A DNA stretch of 39,675 nucleotides, from positions 1 to 39,675 of the forward strand of contig CAYRCJ010000002.1 in assembly GCA_964422785.1 (NCBI GenBank), written 5' to 3'. The stretch comes from CAYRCJ01 sp964422785 (lineage in GTDB: Bacteria; Patescibacteriota; Minisyncoccia; UBA11713; 2-01-FULL-45-33). Below the pieces are notes generated by a model. That model searched no databases and was not told where the DNA came from. It worked only from the letters and a program-made list of their open reading frames with translations. The first letter of the stretch is position 1. Each line of letters starts with the position of its first letter. Made by a program: the position numbers and the translations under genes. Below, piece after piece: positions 16,110 through 22,486 of the stretch.

Positions 16110-16403
16110 TATCAACCGCCGATAGGGGAAGTAAGAAGTGGCCCAGTCGGTAAACCGTTAACAAAAACGTCGCGGGCGAGACCCGCATATGATGCCTGGA
16201 GGTGGCAAAATATGCGTTGAATAAGGTTTTTTATCCCGGAGCGTAAATATTACGCCGAGGTTGCCCAAAAATCGCGGGGCGTAAATAAGTCGTGAATGAG
16301 TAGGATAAAAAATGGCCTACTCACTTCTTCTAAGATTATTAGCAAGTAGTAGTTTTAGAAGAAGTTCTTTGGAAGAAAATTTAACAATTGAGAGGAAAAA
16401 GTA
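16110..16403 (+). ncRNA. Structured intergenic RNA region with partly competing stems
   Basis: No ORF is credible between the 28-aa and 89-aa genes. Stems seen: GCGGG/CCCGC (16172-16186); TTTTTTATCC (16227-16236) with GGATAAAAAA (16303-16312), enclosing a GCGTAA/TTACGC hairpin; GAGTAGG (16298-16304) with CCTACTC (16316-16322), which shares bases with the preceding stem; and a perfect 11-bp stem ACTTCTTCTAA (16323-16333)/TTAGAAGAAGT (16355-16365), ending 25 nt before the SD AGAGGA of the next gene. The shared bases mean two of these helices cannot both form completely, as in riboswitch-like leaders. Confidence 0.5.
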
Positions 16404-16673
16404 ATGGCAATAAAAAAAGTTCGTCTTCTTGCGAATTTGACACCGGATCAAAAAAGAGAGTTCGATTGTTTGGAAAAGCAAATCGACAACGCGCTTACAG
16501 GACGCATCGGTATGAGATTTTCTGACGGCGACCGAGTGATTGTACCAGTTTTCGGTCTGCCACCCGCAAAAGTTCGGGCAGAGCTCGAACGAGTATACAC
16601 CGATGCAGGATGGAAAATTAATTTCGAAGAGAACAATCGCGAATTCGGTAGCACCGCCATCGAGCTTCAGTAA
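16404..16673 (+). CDS. 89-aa orphan protein of the RNA-rich island
   Basis: ATG at 16404 preceded by AGAGGA (16391-16396). The 89-aa product has no signal peptide or membrane segment. It looks like a small alpha/beta domain: a helix (LTPDQKREFDCLEKQIDNAL), then beta strands with a glycine turn (GMRFSDGDRVIVPVFGLP), a helix (AKVRAELERVYTDAGW) and a final strand (KINFEEN). I do not recognise a family. Codon choice is more GC-rich than in the T4SS cluster. It lies between two structured RNA stretches in one predicted transcript, so an RNA-binding partner role is conceivable but unsupported by any motif. Confidence 0.7.
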   Translation: MAIKKVRLLANLTPDQKREFDCLEKQIDNALTGRIGMRFSDGDRVIVPVFGLPPAKVRAELERVYTDAGWKINFEENNREFGSTAIELQ

Positions 16674-16720
16674 AAAAGTAAGTCCCACCATCCCGTCGAT
16701 CCTCTTTTTTGTCAGTTAGG

Positions 16721-16925
16721 CCTTGTCGAACGACAGGGCTCCCACCAAAGCGTTTTGTAAAATGTTGAACATCCGATGTTCAACATTGAAACAGAAATTT
16801 TTGGTGGGAGTGGAGGGGATCGAGCCAAAGCTGGCACGGCCGACGGCGACCCATTATTGGGTATCGGTCCGGCTATCGAGCAAAGGCTCCCCTCCATCCC
16901 TCGTTTGAAAAATAAAAATTTCATT
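16721..16925 (+). ncRNA. RNA module M1 of the repeated-structure region
   Basis: Order of elements: hairpin CCTTGTC-GAAC-GACAGGG (16721-16738); stem CCCACCAAA (16741-16749)/TTTGGTGGG (16800-16808); inside it a perfect 13-bp inverted repeat AATGTTGAACATC-C-GATGTTCAACATT (16761-16787). Next is a domain closed by GGGA-g-TGGAGGGGA (16806-16819)/TCCCCTCCATCCC (16888-16900), containing GACCCATTATTGGGT and paired ATCGAGC-like arms. The tail is TTTGAAAAAT. A CCCACCATCCC at 16684 and TCGATCC at 16696-16702 may be a decayed extra arm. No protein-coding frame runs through it. Confidence 0.6.
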
Positions 16926-17249
16926 TTCCGTTTCAGACTGGGTGTCTGGGACTCTCAAGATAAAGCAGCAGGCGCGCGCGGTACTAGGGCCCGGCGCATG
17001 CGGGCGAGGTACACTGCTTGAGGGTTCATGCCTGACCCTCGCACTTGAGATATTTATCACTGCATGTCCAACTGGAGCACAGTTCGGTGAAAAGCCTGAT
17101 CGGTGCGATATCCGAGTTGAGTCATACAGAAAGATAAGTATCCGGAATCCAACTGGTTGGCAAACCTGATTGGAGTATGTGCTACAAAGCTGATGGCCCG
17201 GCGCATGCGGGAACAGTAATGTACACAAAGACCGGTAAGGGAAAATATT
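16926..17249 (+). ncRNA. Linker between modules M1 and M2 with a 17-bp direct repeat
   Basis: GGCCCGGCGCATGCGGG occurs exactly at 16988-17004 and 17195-17211, and each copy is followed within 5-15 bases by GTACAC. The first copy lies in a nested stem (AAGCAG/CTGCTT, GTAC/GTAC, GCCCG/CGGGC). A hairpin GAGGGT-TCATGCCTG-ACCCTC follows at 17020-17040. No gene is apparent. It probably belongs to the same structured RNA as M1-M4. Confidence 0.45.
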
Positions 17250-17545
17250 GGCGGTTCGGAGCAAGAAACTTCGGACCGCCTTCCACCAAAGTTCTTAAAA
17301 AATCTATTCCAATGTTCTTGAGAATTTGAGAATAGATAGATGAGAGTTTTGGTGGGAAGGAAGTATGCTTTGGGAGGTATAAACTGGCCAATATCTGTCG
17401 CAACGCGAAAGTGCGGCCTACCTCACCCAAAGCATCCTACGGTACTTAAACGTAGGTCTTCCCACCCTGCCGGAAAGCAGGAAAATACCTGGAGGAGTTA
17501 CGGGTATTTCCTGACTTCCGGCGGGGATTGAAAATTTTTGGGCAA
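17250..17545 (+). ncRNA. RNA module M2 of the repeated-structure region
   Basis: Hairpin GGCGGT...ACCGCC (17250-17280) is followed by TTCCACCAAA (17281-17290), which pairs with TTTGGTGGGAA (17348-17358) with one bulge. The inner stem is TCTATTC (17303-17309)/GAATAGA (17330-17336). GGTGGGAAG (17351-17359) can alternatively pair perfectly with CTTCCCACC (17458-17466), closing a domain that contains ATGCTTTGGG (17365-17374)/CCCAAAGCAT (17426-17435), CGCA/TGCG and CCTACG/CGTAGG (17436-17456). A further arm pairs CCCTGCCGG with CCGGCGGGG around an AGGAAAATACC/GGGTATTTCCT stem. The tail ATTGAAAATTTTT matches M1 and M3. Confidence 0.6.
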
Positions 17546-17546
17546 A

Positions 17547-17753
17547 TCTTATCAAATGATAAGACTCCCACCAAAAGCATGAATCGATTTGTGACACGAC
17601 TATATGTTCGTTTTAAGTTTCAGAGTTGATGATTCATGCTTTCGGCGGGAGTGGGAAGCTAGCGGCGCCAGGCGAATGTTCTGGCCGGTATAAACCCGGC
17701 CGTCGTACAAATGCCACAAGGCCCACCGTTTCCCCTCCCCGGTTTTGAAAATT
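17547..17753 (+). ncRNA. RNA module M3 of the repeated-structure region
   Basis: Hairpin TCTTATC-AAAT-GATAAGA (17547-17564) is followed by CTCCCACCAAAAGC (from 17565). This pairs with GCTTTCGGCGGGAG (to 17651), and the stem runs on through AAAGCATGAATC (17574-17585)/GATTCATGCTTT (17631-17642), 21 positions with two A-C mismatches. The next domain is closed by GGGAGTGGGAA (17647-17657)/TTTCCCCTCCC (17729-17739) and contains CCGGTATAAACCCGGCC, similar to GGTATAAACTGGCC in M2. The tail is GGTTTTGAAAATT. Confidence 0.6.
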
Positions 17754-17754
17754 C

Positions 17755-17810
17755 ACCCTGTTAAATAATTTCGCGTTGCGAAATTGCCGCAAAACGGCAT
17801 TTAACAGGGT
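17755..17810 (+). ncRNA. Perfect three-way-junction fold
   Basis: ACCCTGTTAAAT (17755-17766) pairs with ATTTAACAGGGT (17799-17810). Between them, with no unpaired bases at the junction, sit AATTTCGC-GTT-GCGAAATT (17767-17785) and GCCG-CAAAA-CGGC (17786-17798). All 24 base pairs are Watson-Crick. The fold follows M3 directly. Confidence 0.7.
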
Positions 17811-18315
17811 AAAAAGTTTGGTTCCGCGTAATCCACGCGGACGACCAAAAATCTCCGTCTTGTAGACCGGGTGGTCTCACGCAAGCGTTCGTCCACAGGC
17901 ATGTGGCGAAAATGCTGCGGCAAGACTCTTGGGAAGCTATAAGCCTTGTGATCACTGCCGAGACGGCAGGGTCAGAGGACGCTTTCGGGAGTCTATGCAG
18001 AGATTCCCCAACCCAAGAAACCCTTTTCAGCGAAATCCGGCGCTGGCGAGGGGAACTGAAACACTGAACCGTCGGTGTCTGCTGCAATCAGGCAGATGAC
18101 GGGTAGTGAGGCAATAGTAGCCGTATGGATATCGGGTAGCTTTGAGCGGACCCGAGCCATCGAATGACGCTATGAAAACCTCATGAGACCAGTTAAGGAG
18201 ATTGTTATCCGGAAATCAAGGCCTCGGCGCGGCGAATATTCGCCGAGGCAACAAGGGTGGGGGCCAGTCGCAAATGGCCGCGACAGCCCCCAACCCGACC
18301 CCGACCAATGCGTCG
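17811..18315 (+). ncRNA. Remainder of the structured, gene-free region
   Basis: No credible ORF. Stems seen include CCGCGT-AATCC-ACGCGG (17824-17840), AGACC-GGGT-GGTCT (17864-17877), TGCCG/CGGCA near 17960, GCCTCGGCG (18221-18229)/CGCCGAGGC (18241-18249), and TGGGGG...GTCGC (18258 on) with GCGAC...CCCCCA (to 18292). The part between about 17880 and 18200 looks like one complex fold, but I could not assign it by eye to a known ribozyme or large RNA class. Confidence 0.45.
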
Positions 18316-18392
18316 TGTCGACAGAAAACGTTCTGTCGACATCCCACCAAAGTTTATTGACTTTTGATATAAAAGTGGTAAATTTTGGTGGG
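18316..18392 (+). ncRNA. RNA module M4, abutting the HTH gene
   Basis: Hairpin TGTCGACAGAA-AACG-TTCTGTCGACA (18316-18341, 11 bp perfect) is followed by CCCACCAAA (18343-18351) paired with TTTGGTGGG (18384-18392), enclosing ACTTTT/AAAAGT. The closing domain of M1-M3 is missing; instead GGGAG leads within 20 nt to the SD of the HTH gene. This truncated module could therefore control translation of the genes downstream. Confidence 0.6.
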
Positions 18393-18410
18393 AGTTCTTT
18401 TATAGGAGAG

Positions 18411-18617
18411 ATGGTGGTGGACGAAAAAGATCCGAGAAAAAAAATGTTTCTGGATGTCCCGACAGCTTCGGAATTGGCAGGGTTCTCTATCCGCCATTTT
18501 CGCAGGATTATGGAAGAAGACAAGATTCCGATCGTTGAAATCAAGCGCAAATTTTTTATATTGGGCAGCGATTTCGCGAAATGGGAGTTGTCCAAGAAAC
18601 TGGGAAAGGAAAAATAG
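18411..18617 (+). CDS. Excisionase-type (MerR-like) helix-turn-helix protein
   Basis: A 68-aa DNA-binding protein. Residues about 12-60 match the excisionase/HTH_17 pattern: FLDVPTASELAGFSIRHFRRIMEEDKIPIVEIKRKFFILGSDFAKWELS, that is helix, turn, recognition helix, wing, then the 'xDLxxWL' ending. AGGAG (18404-18408) is too close to the ATG at 18411 for ideal spacing. GTG at 18414 or 18417 would be better spaced, so the true start may be one or two codons later. A longer in-frame reading from 18183 runs through RNA stems and is rejected. Its stop abuts the ATG of the next gene. Such proteins often control excision of mobile elements or act as repressors, and it could bind the inverted repeat at the island promoter. 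Confidence 0.75.
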   Translation: MVVDEKDPRKKMFLDVPTASELAGFSIRHFRRIMEEDKIPIVEIKRKFFILGSDFAKWELSKKLGKEK

Positions 18618-18863
18618 ATGAAGTGTCCCAATGAAAACTGCAAGAACGAGAACGTTGCCATAGAAGATGGCATGGTATCTTGCGAAGAATGCCAAGGACT
18701 ATGGTCAAAATCTTACGGCGGACTAAGAGTTATAACCCCGCCGAGAGACAACGCAGAATTTGTTATGCCGGAGATGGAGGATATTTTCGGCTACGATAAT
18801 CTGGGGCATCCATCGACGATGGAGCACCGGAAAGACGAAAAGAAAGCCAGCAAATGGCGATAA
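18618..18863 (+). CDS. Zinc-ribbon-like small protein
   Basis: An 81-aa protein with C-P-N-E-N-C near the start (residues 3-8) and C-E-E-C at about residues 27-30, a zinc-ribbon pattern with a W-S-K-S-Y segment after the second pair. The rest is acidic then basic (EFVMPEMEDIFGYD, then HRKDEKKASKWR) and probably flexible. AAAGGA precedes the ATG, which begins right after the TAG of the HTH gene, so translation is coupled. I do not recognise a specific family. It may bind nucleic acid or another island protein. Confidence 0.7.
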   Translation: MKCPNENCKNENVAIEDGMVSCEECQGLWSKSYGGLRVITPPRDNAEFVMPEMEDIFGYDNLGHPSTMEHRKDEKKASKWR

Positions 18864-18875
18864 CAAGGAGATGAA

Positions 18876-19334
18876 ATGCTTACAGGAATTTTGTCGATTT
18901 TTTTCATGGGCCTAGGCCTGTCACTTGTAATAGGCAAGGCACCCGGCGGCAAATGGTTTTTGAAGACCACCAAGAATGCCGCGATGGCGCCGGTGAAAGC
19001 GGTCGGAAAAACCGCTAAGGCACAGGCAAGCGGAATCTTGAAGAAATACAAAAGCGAAATCTTTGCTTTTGTTACCGGCATCGGGTTCATGGGGATGTTG
19101 GCCAATTCCTTCCTGTGGGAATGGATTCTGGCCATCTCGCTGATACTCATCGCGGGCTGGCTGATTGGCCTCGCCATCGCCTCGAACCAAGGAAGGCGCG
19201 ATGAATACAGAGATATGTCCTGGGACGCGATCGTCCGCGCCGGCACATGGCTCTGGGCAAATCATAAATCTAAAATAATTTGGGTCGGAATCGGGATGAT
19301 GGTTTATATCATCTTTCCCAGACCGCATGTTTAA
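18876..19334 (+). CDS. Multi-pass membrane protein of the RNA-rich island
   Basis: A 152-aa protein with a good SD (AAGGAG, then ATG at 18876). There are four hydrophobic segments: about residues 3-20, 64-81, 83-104 and 132-148. A basic, glycine/lysine-rich stretch lies between the first two (KTTKNAAMAPVKAVGKTAKAQASGILKKYK). That stretch could contact RNA or lipid head groups. No family is recognised. It is the last gene before the terminator at 19339. Codon use is more GC-rich than in the flanking core genes. Confidence 0.75.
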   Translation: MLTGILSIFFMGLGLSLVIGKAPGGKWFLKTTKNAAMAPVKAVGKTAKAQASGILKKYKSEIFAFVTGIGFMGMLANSFLWEWILAISLILIAGWLIGLAIASNQGRRDEYRDMSWDAIVRAGTWLWANHKSKIIWVGIGMMVYIIFPRPHV

Positions 19335-19338
19335 GTTA

Positions 19339-19372
19339 AAAAGCTCTCCGCAGCGTCGGAGAGCTTTTCCTT
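19339..19372. terminator. Terminator closing the island (usable from both sides)
   Basis: AAGCTCTCCG (19341-19350), loop CAGCGT, CGGAGAGCTT (19357-19366), then TTCCTTTTCTT. AAAAA upstream gives a T-run on the minus strand too, so it can also end the jag operon, whose stop codon is at 19376. Confidence 0.85.
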
Positions 19373-19375
19373 TTC

Positions 19376-19840
19376 TTATAAACTCAATGGCTTAATCACA
19401 ACTCTCCGCTCCAATCCATTACCCATGCTTTCTGTTGAGATATCCGGATACTCCTGGAGAACAGTGTGTACGATTCGTCTTTCATAAGCATTCATCGGCG
19501 GCATTTCAATGTCTTTTTTAAAATATCGGACACGCTGAGCGTGCATCCTGGCAATATCTTTTATTTCTTCGGCGTGTTTTTTGTGATAGTCATTTATGTC
19601 TATTAAAAATTTTACAGGCTCCGGAAAGCTTTTTTCTACAATTCGCCTCATGATTGTATTTATAGCCACTATCGCCCTCGAGGGATCTCCATATATCAAA
19701 GCGGAATCCTCAGTTCGAATTAAAAACCATTTTTCTTCTCCGCCATCCTGGAATTCCAGATCATAATAAACCCCAATTTTATTTAGGATCTTCTGGACGA
19801 ATTCTTTTATAAAATCTATTTGATTATTTTGGTCCGGCAT
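19376..19840 (-). CDS. jag: Jag-like protein with KH and R3H RNA-binding domains
   Basis: About 154 aa from the ATG at 19840; a TTG seven codons upstream is possible but has no better start signal. The N-terminal part (DFIKEFVQKILNKIGVYYDLEF) and the middle (LIYGDPSRAIVAINTIMRRIV) resemble the KH-type domain of Jag. The C-terminal part (DYHKKHAEEIKDIARMHAQRVRYFKKDIEMPPMNAYERRIVHTVLQEYPDISTESMGNGLERRVVI) is an R3H domain. Jag/SpoIIIJ-associated proteins bind RNA and work with YidC and cell-wall synthesis. It overlaps yidC by 17 bp, the usual gene order near the origin. Confidence 0.85.
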   Translation of the reverse strand: MPDQNNQIDFIKEFVQKILNKIGVYYDLEFQDGGEEKWFLIRTEDSALIYGDPSRAIVAINTIMRRIVEKSFPEPVKFLIDINDYHKKHAEEIKDIARMHAQRVRYFKKDIEMPPMNAYERRIVHTVLQEYPDISTESMGNGLERRVVIKPLSL

Positions 19841-20543
19841 TTTGAAGCGATTTTCTAACAATCGCTTCGTGTACTATAGCAAAAATATTCATCGCTGTCC
19901 AATATAATGAGACGGCTGCCGGCAATCTAAATCCGAGAAAAAATATAAGAATCGGGAACACAAACAACATTTGTTTCTGCATCATCGCCGCCGGATCGTT
20001 TTTAGGCTTATCGCCGATATCCTTTGGTATCGCCAGCCTTGCCTGCCAAAACTGCGAAAGTGCGGCAAAGGCCGCCATACCAATACTGGCTTTATCCAAA
20101 GGAATAAATCCTAAAAAATTAGTATTTATATGAGCCGGAATTGATAAAAATTTATATATATCTCCCGCGCTAAACGGAAGCCCTCTCCAAAAAACGCGAT
20201 ACAAAGCAATCAGTAAAGGAAACTGTATAAAAAGAGAAAGAAAGCCGGAAAAAGGATTTATGCCGTGAGCCTTATAAAGTTCCATTGTCTCGCGCGCCTC
20301 TTCTTCACGGCTTTTTTTTGCTTCCTTTATTTTTTTTAATTCAGGTTCAAGCTTTTTCATTACCTGCTGAGTCTTGAGAGTCTTGTGAGTCATCGGGAAC
20401 ATTATCAGGCGGATTATAACAGTCAAAAGTATTACGGCCAGTCCCAAATCGTGAAACGGCAAAATGGCAGTTAAGAAAACTAGGCCGTTAAGCAGCGGCC
20501 GATAGAATACCTGATGAAATAAATATTTTATAGCGCTCCACAT
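19824..20543 (-). CDS. yidC: Membrane protein insertase YidC/OxaA
   Basis: The 239-aa protein is the short (Oxa1-like) form of YidC, lacking the large periplasmic domain. It inserts and folds inner-membrane proteins. Membrane segments are around residues 15-55 (LLNGLVFLTAILPFHDLGLAVILLTVIIRLIMFPM), 98-118, and in the C-terminal part (MLFVFPILIFFLGFRLPAAVSLYWTAMNIFAIVHE), the latter being a conserved signature. A basic cytoplasmic loop (KKLEPELKKIKEAKKSREEEARETMELYKAHGINP) is also typical, and R45 lies in the hydrophilic groove motif. It overlaps rnpA by 16 bp. Confidence 0.93.
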   Translation of the reverse strand: MWSAIKYLFHQVFYRPLLNGLVFLTAILPFHDLGLAVILLTVIIRLIMFPMTHKTLKTQQVMKKLEPELKKIKEAKKSREEEARETMELYKAHGINPFSGFLSLFIQFPLLIALYRVFWRGLPFSAGDIYKFLSIPAHINTNFLGFIPLDKASIGMAAFAALSQFWQARLAIPKDIGDKPKNDPAAMMQKQMLFVFPILIFFLGFRLPAAVSLYWTAMNIFAIVHEAIVRKSLQNAGPK

Positions 20544-20866
20544 AGAGATAGTGTTTTTATCATATCACTTTTAAGTTTTTGATAAGACGGGGGCTTTTTG
20601 CCGGTTAGTTTAAAGAAAAAAACAAAATGATGATTCTTTTTTATTTCGTCTCTAAGGCTGTCTGCCGCTTCGGCCATCCTGCGTCTGGTAAGATTTCTGG
20701 CAACGGCGTTTTTTTTGATGGAACTGGAAACAACAAAAGCCCATTTATTTTGGCCTTCCGCCGGAACGGACTTCAATCTTAAAAGGTCTCCAAAAAAAGA
20801 TCTGGACCTTTTATTAAAAAATTCTCCCAGCTCCTTTTTGGTGAGCCTGAGTTGTTTTTTAAGCAT
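20528..20866 (-). CDS. rnpA: Ribonuclease P protein component
   Basis: The 112-aa basic protein binds RNase P RNA and helps trim pre-tRNA 5' leaders. It shows the diagnostic motif KKNAVARNLTRRRM (family K-x-x-x-R-N-x-x-K-R), the early FNKRSRSFFGDLLRL segment, and the central beta-strand FVVSSSI. The ATG at 20866 is three bases after the rpmH stop. Gene order rpmH-rnpA-yidC-jag is conserved in bacteria. Confidence 0.92.
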   Translation of the reverse strand: MLKKQLRLTKKELGEFFNKRSRSFFGDLLRLKSVPAEGQNKWAFVVSSSIKKNAVARNLTRRRMAEAADSLRDEIKKNHHFVFFFKLTGKKPPSYQKLKSDMIKTLSLCGAL

Positions 20867-20869
20867 ACC

Positions 20870-21004
20870 TTAAACCGTAACCCGGCGCCTCCCTTTTTGT
20901 TTGCGGCGGCTTATGACGTTTCTTCCGGACTTTGTACTCATCCTTGAGAGGAAACCATGGGTTCTGGCCCGCTTCTTTTTCTTTGGTTGGTAGGTGACTG
21001 ACAT
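20870..21004 (-). CDS. rpmH: 50S ribosomal protein L34
   Basis: A 44-aa ribosomal protein in a frame different from the longer 60-codon reading that overlaps it. It begins MSVTYQPKKKKRARTHGFLS and continues RMSTKSGRNV, an almost exact L34 match (TYQP, R-T-H-G-F, R-M-x-T-x-x-G-R-x-V, then R-R-K-x-K-G-R). It lies in the expected place upstream of rnpA and divergent from dnaA. The start ATG (21004) is only a few bases from the predicted transcription start, so the mRNA is probably leaderless. Confidence 0.95.
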   Translation of the reverse strand: MSVTYQPKKKKRARTHGFLSRMSTKSGRNVISRRKQKGRRRVTV

Positions 21005-21013
21005 TATTTAGTG

Positions 21014-21041
21014 ATTCTACAACAATCCCTGGTTTTTGCAA
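21014..21041 (-). promoter_or_regulatory. Promoter of the rpmH-rnpA-yidC-jag operon
   Basis: On the minus strand TTGCAA (21041-21036), 16-bp spacer, TAGAAT (21019-21014). The start point would be near 21007, about three bases before the rpmH ATG. Confidence 0.6.
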
Positions 21042-21115
21042 TCTTCACAACATATCAACAGTCTATTAACATCTTAGTACGATACCGTATTAGAAAATAA
21101 AGTTATATTAAGTTT

Positions 21116-22486
21116 ATGACAAACGAAGAGCTATGGAGTCGCGCGCTTTCTGAAATAGAACTCGCGGTATCGCGCGCAAATTTTGCTACCTGGTTTAAGG
21201 ATACTCATATTCTTGATCACAAAGAGGGTATTGTGACCATTGCTGTACCGAACGGTTTTGCCAAAGAGTGGCTTGAGAATAAATATCATAAGTTTATTTT
21301 AAAATCTATAAGAGAGTTGGTGCCTGAAGTCAGATCGGTCAGTTATTCTATAGCCGCCGGAACCGATGCAAGACTTAAAAGTGTTCAGATAAAAACCAAA
21401 ACAGAAAAAGAGGCTCCATTCGGGTCTCAAGAGCAACTGGAATTTAAAGATTTTTACGTTGATCCGTCCACAAATTTAAACCCAAAATATACTTTTGATA
21501 ATTTTATAGTCGGCTCTTTTAATGATCTGGCTTATACGGCGGCTTTGGCTGTGATTAAAAACCTTGGAAAAGCATATAACCCTCTTTATATATATGGAGG
21601 GGTTGGACTTGGTAAAACTCACCTCCTGCAGGCTATAGGAAATAGCATTAAAAACGGCGACTTAAATAAAAAAGTTTATTATATAACGTCGGAAAAATTC
21701 AGTAATGAATTAATTTCCTCTCTTCAAAATACAACCATTCATTCTTTCAAAGAAAAATACAGAGATTGCGATCTGTTGATCGTTGATGATGTCCAATTTT
21801 TCTCCAACAAAGCAAAAACACAGGAAGAATTTTTCTATACCTTCAATACTCTTTACGATGCCGGCAAACAGGTTGTTTTTTCTTCAGACAGGCCCCCAAA
21901 ATCCATATCTGATATAGAAGAAAGGTTAAGATCCCGAATGGAAGTCGGTGTGGTTATAGATATAAGCGAACCTGAATATGAGACGAGGCTGGCTATTTTG
22001 AATTCAAAGATCAGTGAAAAGAAAATAGACCTGCCTGCGGCTACCCTGGAAATAATCGCGTCCGTAGTTCAAAAAAACATAAGAGAACTTGAAGGAGCCC
22101 TAAATATAATAAGTATGCAGACAAAATATAAAAATAGGACTCTAACTACGGAAGAGGTAAAATCTATTTTAAGTAAAAATTCCAAGCCAAAAAACACAGT
22201 CACACCGGCTCAGGTTATAAAAATAGTCTCGGAATTCTATGATATCCCTGAAAAAACAATATATGAAAGAACCAGAAAGCATGAGGTGGTGCGTCCAAGA
22301 CAAATAGCCATGTATTTAATCAGGGAGGATCTTCAAGGCTCATACCCTTACATTGGCCAAAAATTCGGGGGCCGTGACCACACAACAGCCATACACGCCT
22401 ATTTAAAGGTTTCTGAAGATTTAAAAAATAATTCTAAATTGGAAGAAGAAATAAAATCCATTCGGGATAAATATCAGCAAAAATAA
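21116..22486 (+). CDS. dnaA: Chromosomal replication initiator DnaA
   Basis: The 456-aa AAA+ protein opens the replication origin. Domain I is at about 1-80 (LWSRALSEIELAVSRANFATWFKDT) with a short linker after it. Domain III begins at FDNFIVGSFNDLAYTAA, with Walker A GGVGLGKTH at residues 161-169 and Walker B LLIVDDVQFF soon after. Domain IV carries the DnaA-box-binding signature RPRQIAMYLIRE and GGRDHTTAIHAY. TATATT at 21104-21109 lies six bases before the ATG, suggesting a leaderless mRNA. It is divergent from rpmH and followed by dnaN. Confidence 0.97.
   Translation: MTNEELWSRALSEIELAVSRANFATWFKDTHILDHKEGIVTIAVPNGFAKEWLENKYHKFILKSIRELVPEVRSVSYSIAAGTDARLKSVQIKTKTEKEAPFGSQEQLEFKDFYVDPSTNLNPKYTFDNFIVGSFNDLAYTAALAVIKNLGKAYNPLYIYGGVGLGKTHLLQAIGNSIKNGDLNKKVYYITSEKFSNELISSLQNTTIHSFKEKYRDCDLLIVDDVQFFSNKAKTQEEFFYTFNTLYDAGKQVVFSSDRPPKSISDIEERLRSRMEVGVVIDISEPEYETRLAILNSKISEKKIDLPAATLEIIASVVQKNIRELEGALNIISMQTKYKNRTLTTEEVKSILSKNSKPKNTVTPAQVIKIVSEFYDIPEKTIYERTRKHEVVRPRQIAMYLIREDLQGSYPYIGQKFGGRDHTTAIHAYLKVSEDLKNNSKLEEEIKSIRDKYQQK

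Noticed and set aside
16798..16925. tRNA or tmRNA 3' end on the minus strand (the plus strand reads TGGTGGGAGTGGAGGGGATC, like a reversed tRNA end)
   Set aside because: No 7-bp acceptor, D arm or proper T loop could be placed, and the same CCCACCA sequence is explained by pairing with TTTGGTGGG in four modules.
16723..17531. Several 60-140-aa open frames on both strands across the structured RNA region
   Set aside because: They overlap each other in different frames, translate stems into low-quality peptides and have no SD or family similarity.
16674..18410. Group I or group II intron
   Set aside because: I looked for the group II domain V pattern (AGC...GAAA...GTTC) and the group I core. 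Fragments such as GTGCGATATCC near 17103 and GAGCCAT near 18160 are suggestive, but no domain V or complete core was found, and there is no intron-encoded protein.
16674..18410. CRISPR array or integron attC array
   Set aside because: The repeated element is a set of long degenerate folds with unequal spacing, no unique 30-bp spacers, no cas genes, no integron integrase and no GTTRRRY core sites.
18183..18410. N-terminal extension of the HTH gene from 18183
   Set aside because: It runs through several perfect RNA stems, has no SD and no family similarity; AGGAG at 18404 supports a start at 18411-18417.
20859..21041. 60-aa basic ORF over the rpmH region
   Set aside because: Another frame encodes a near-perfect L34; this reading is its shadow.
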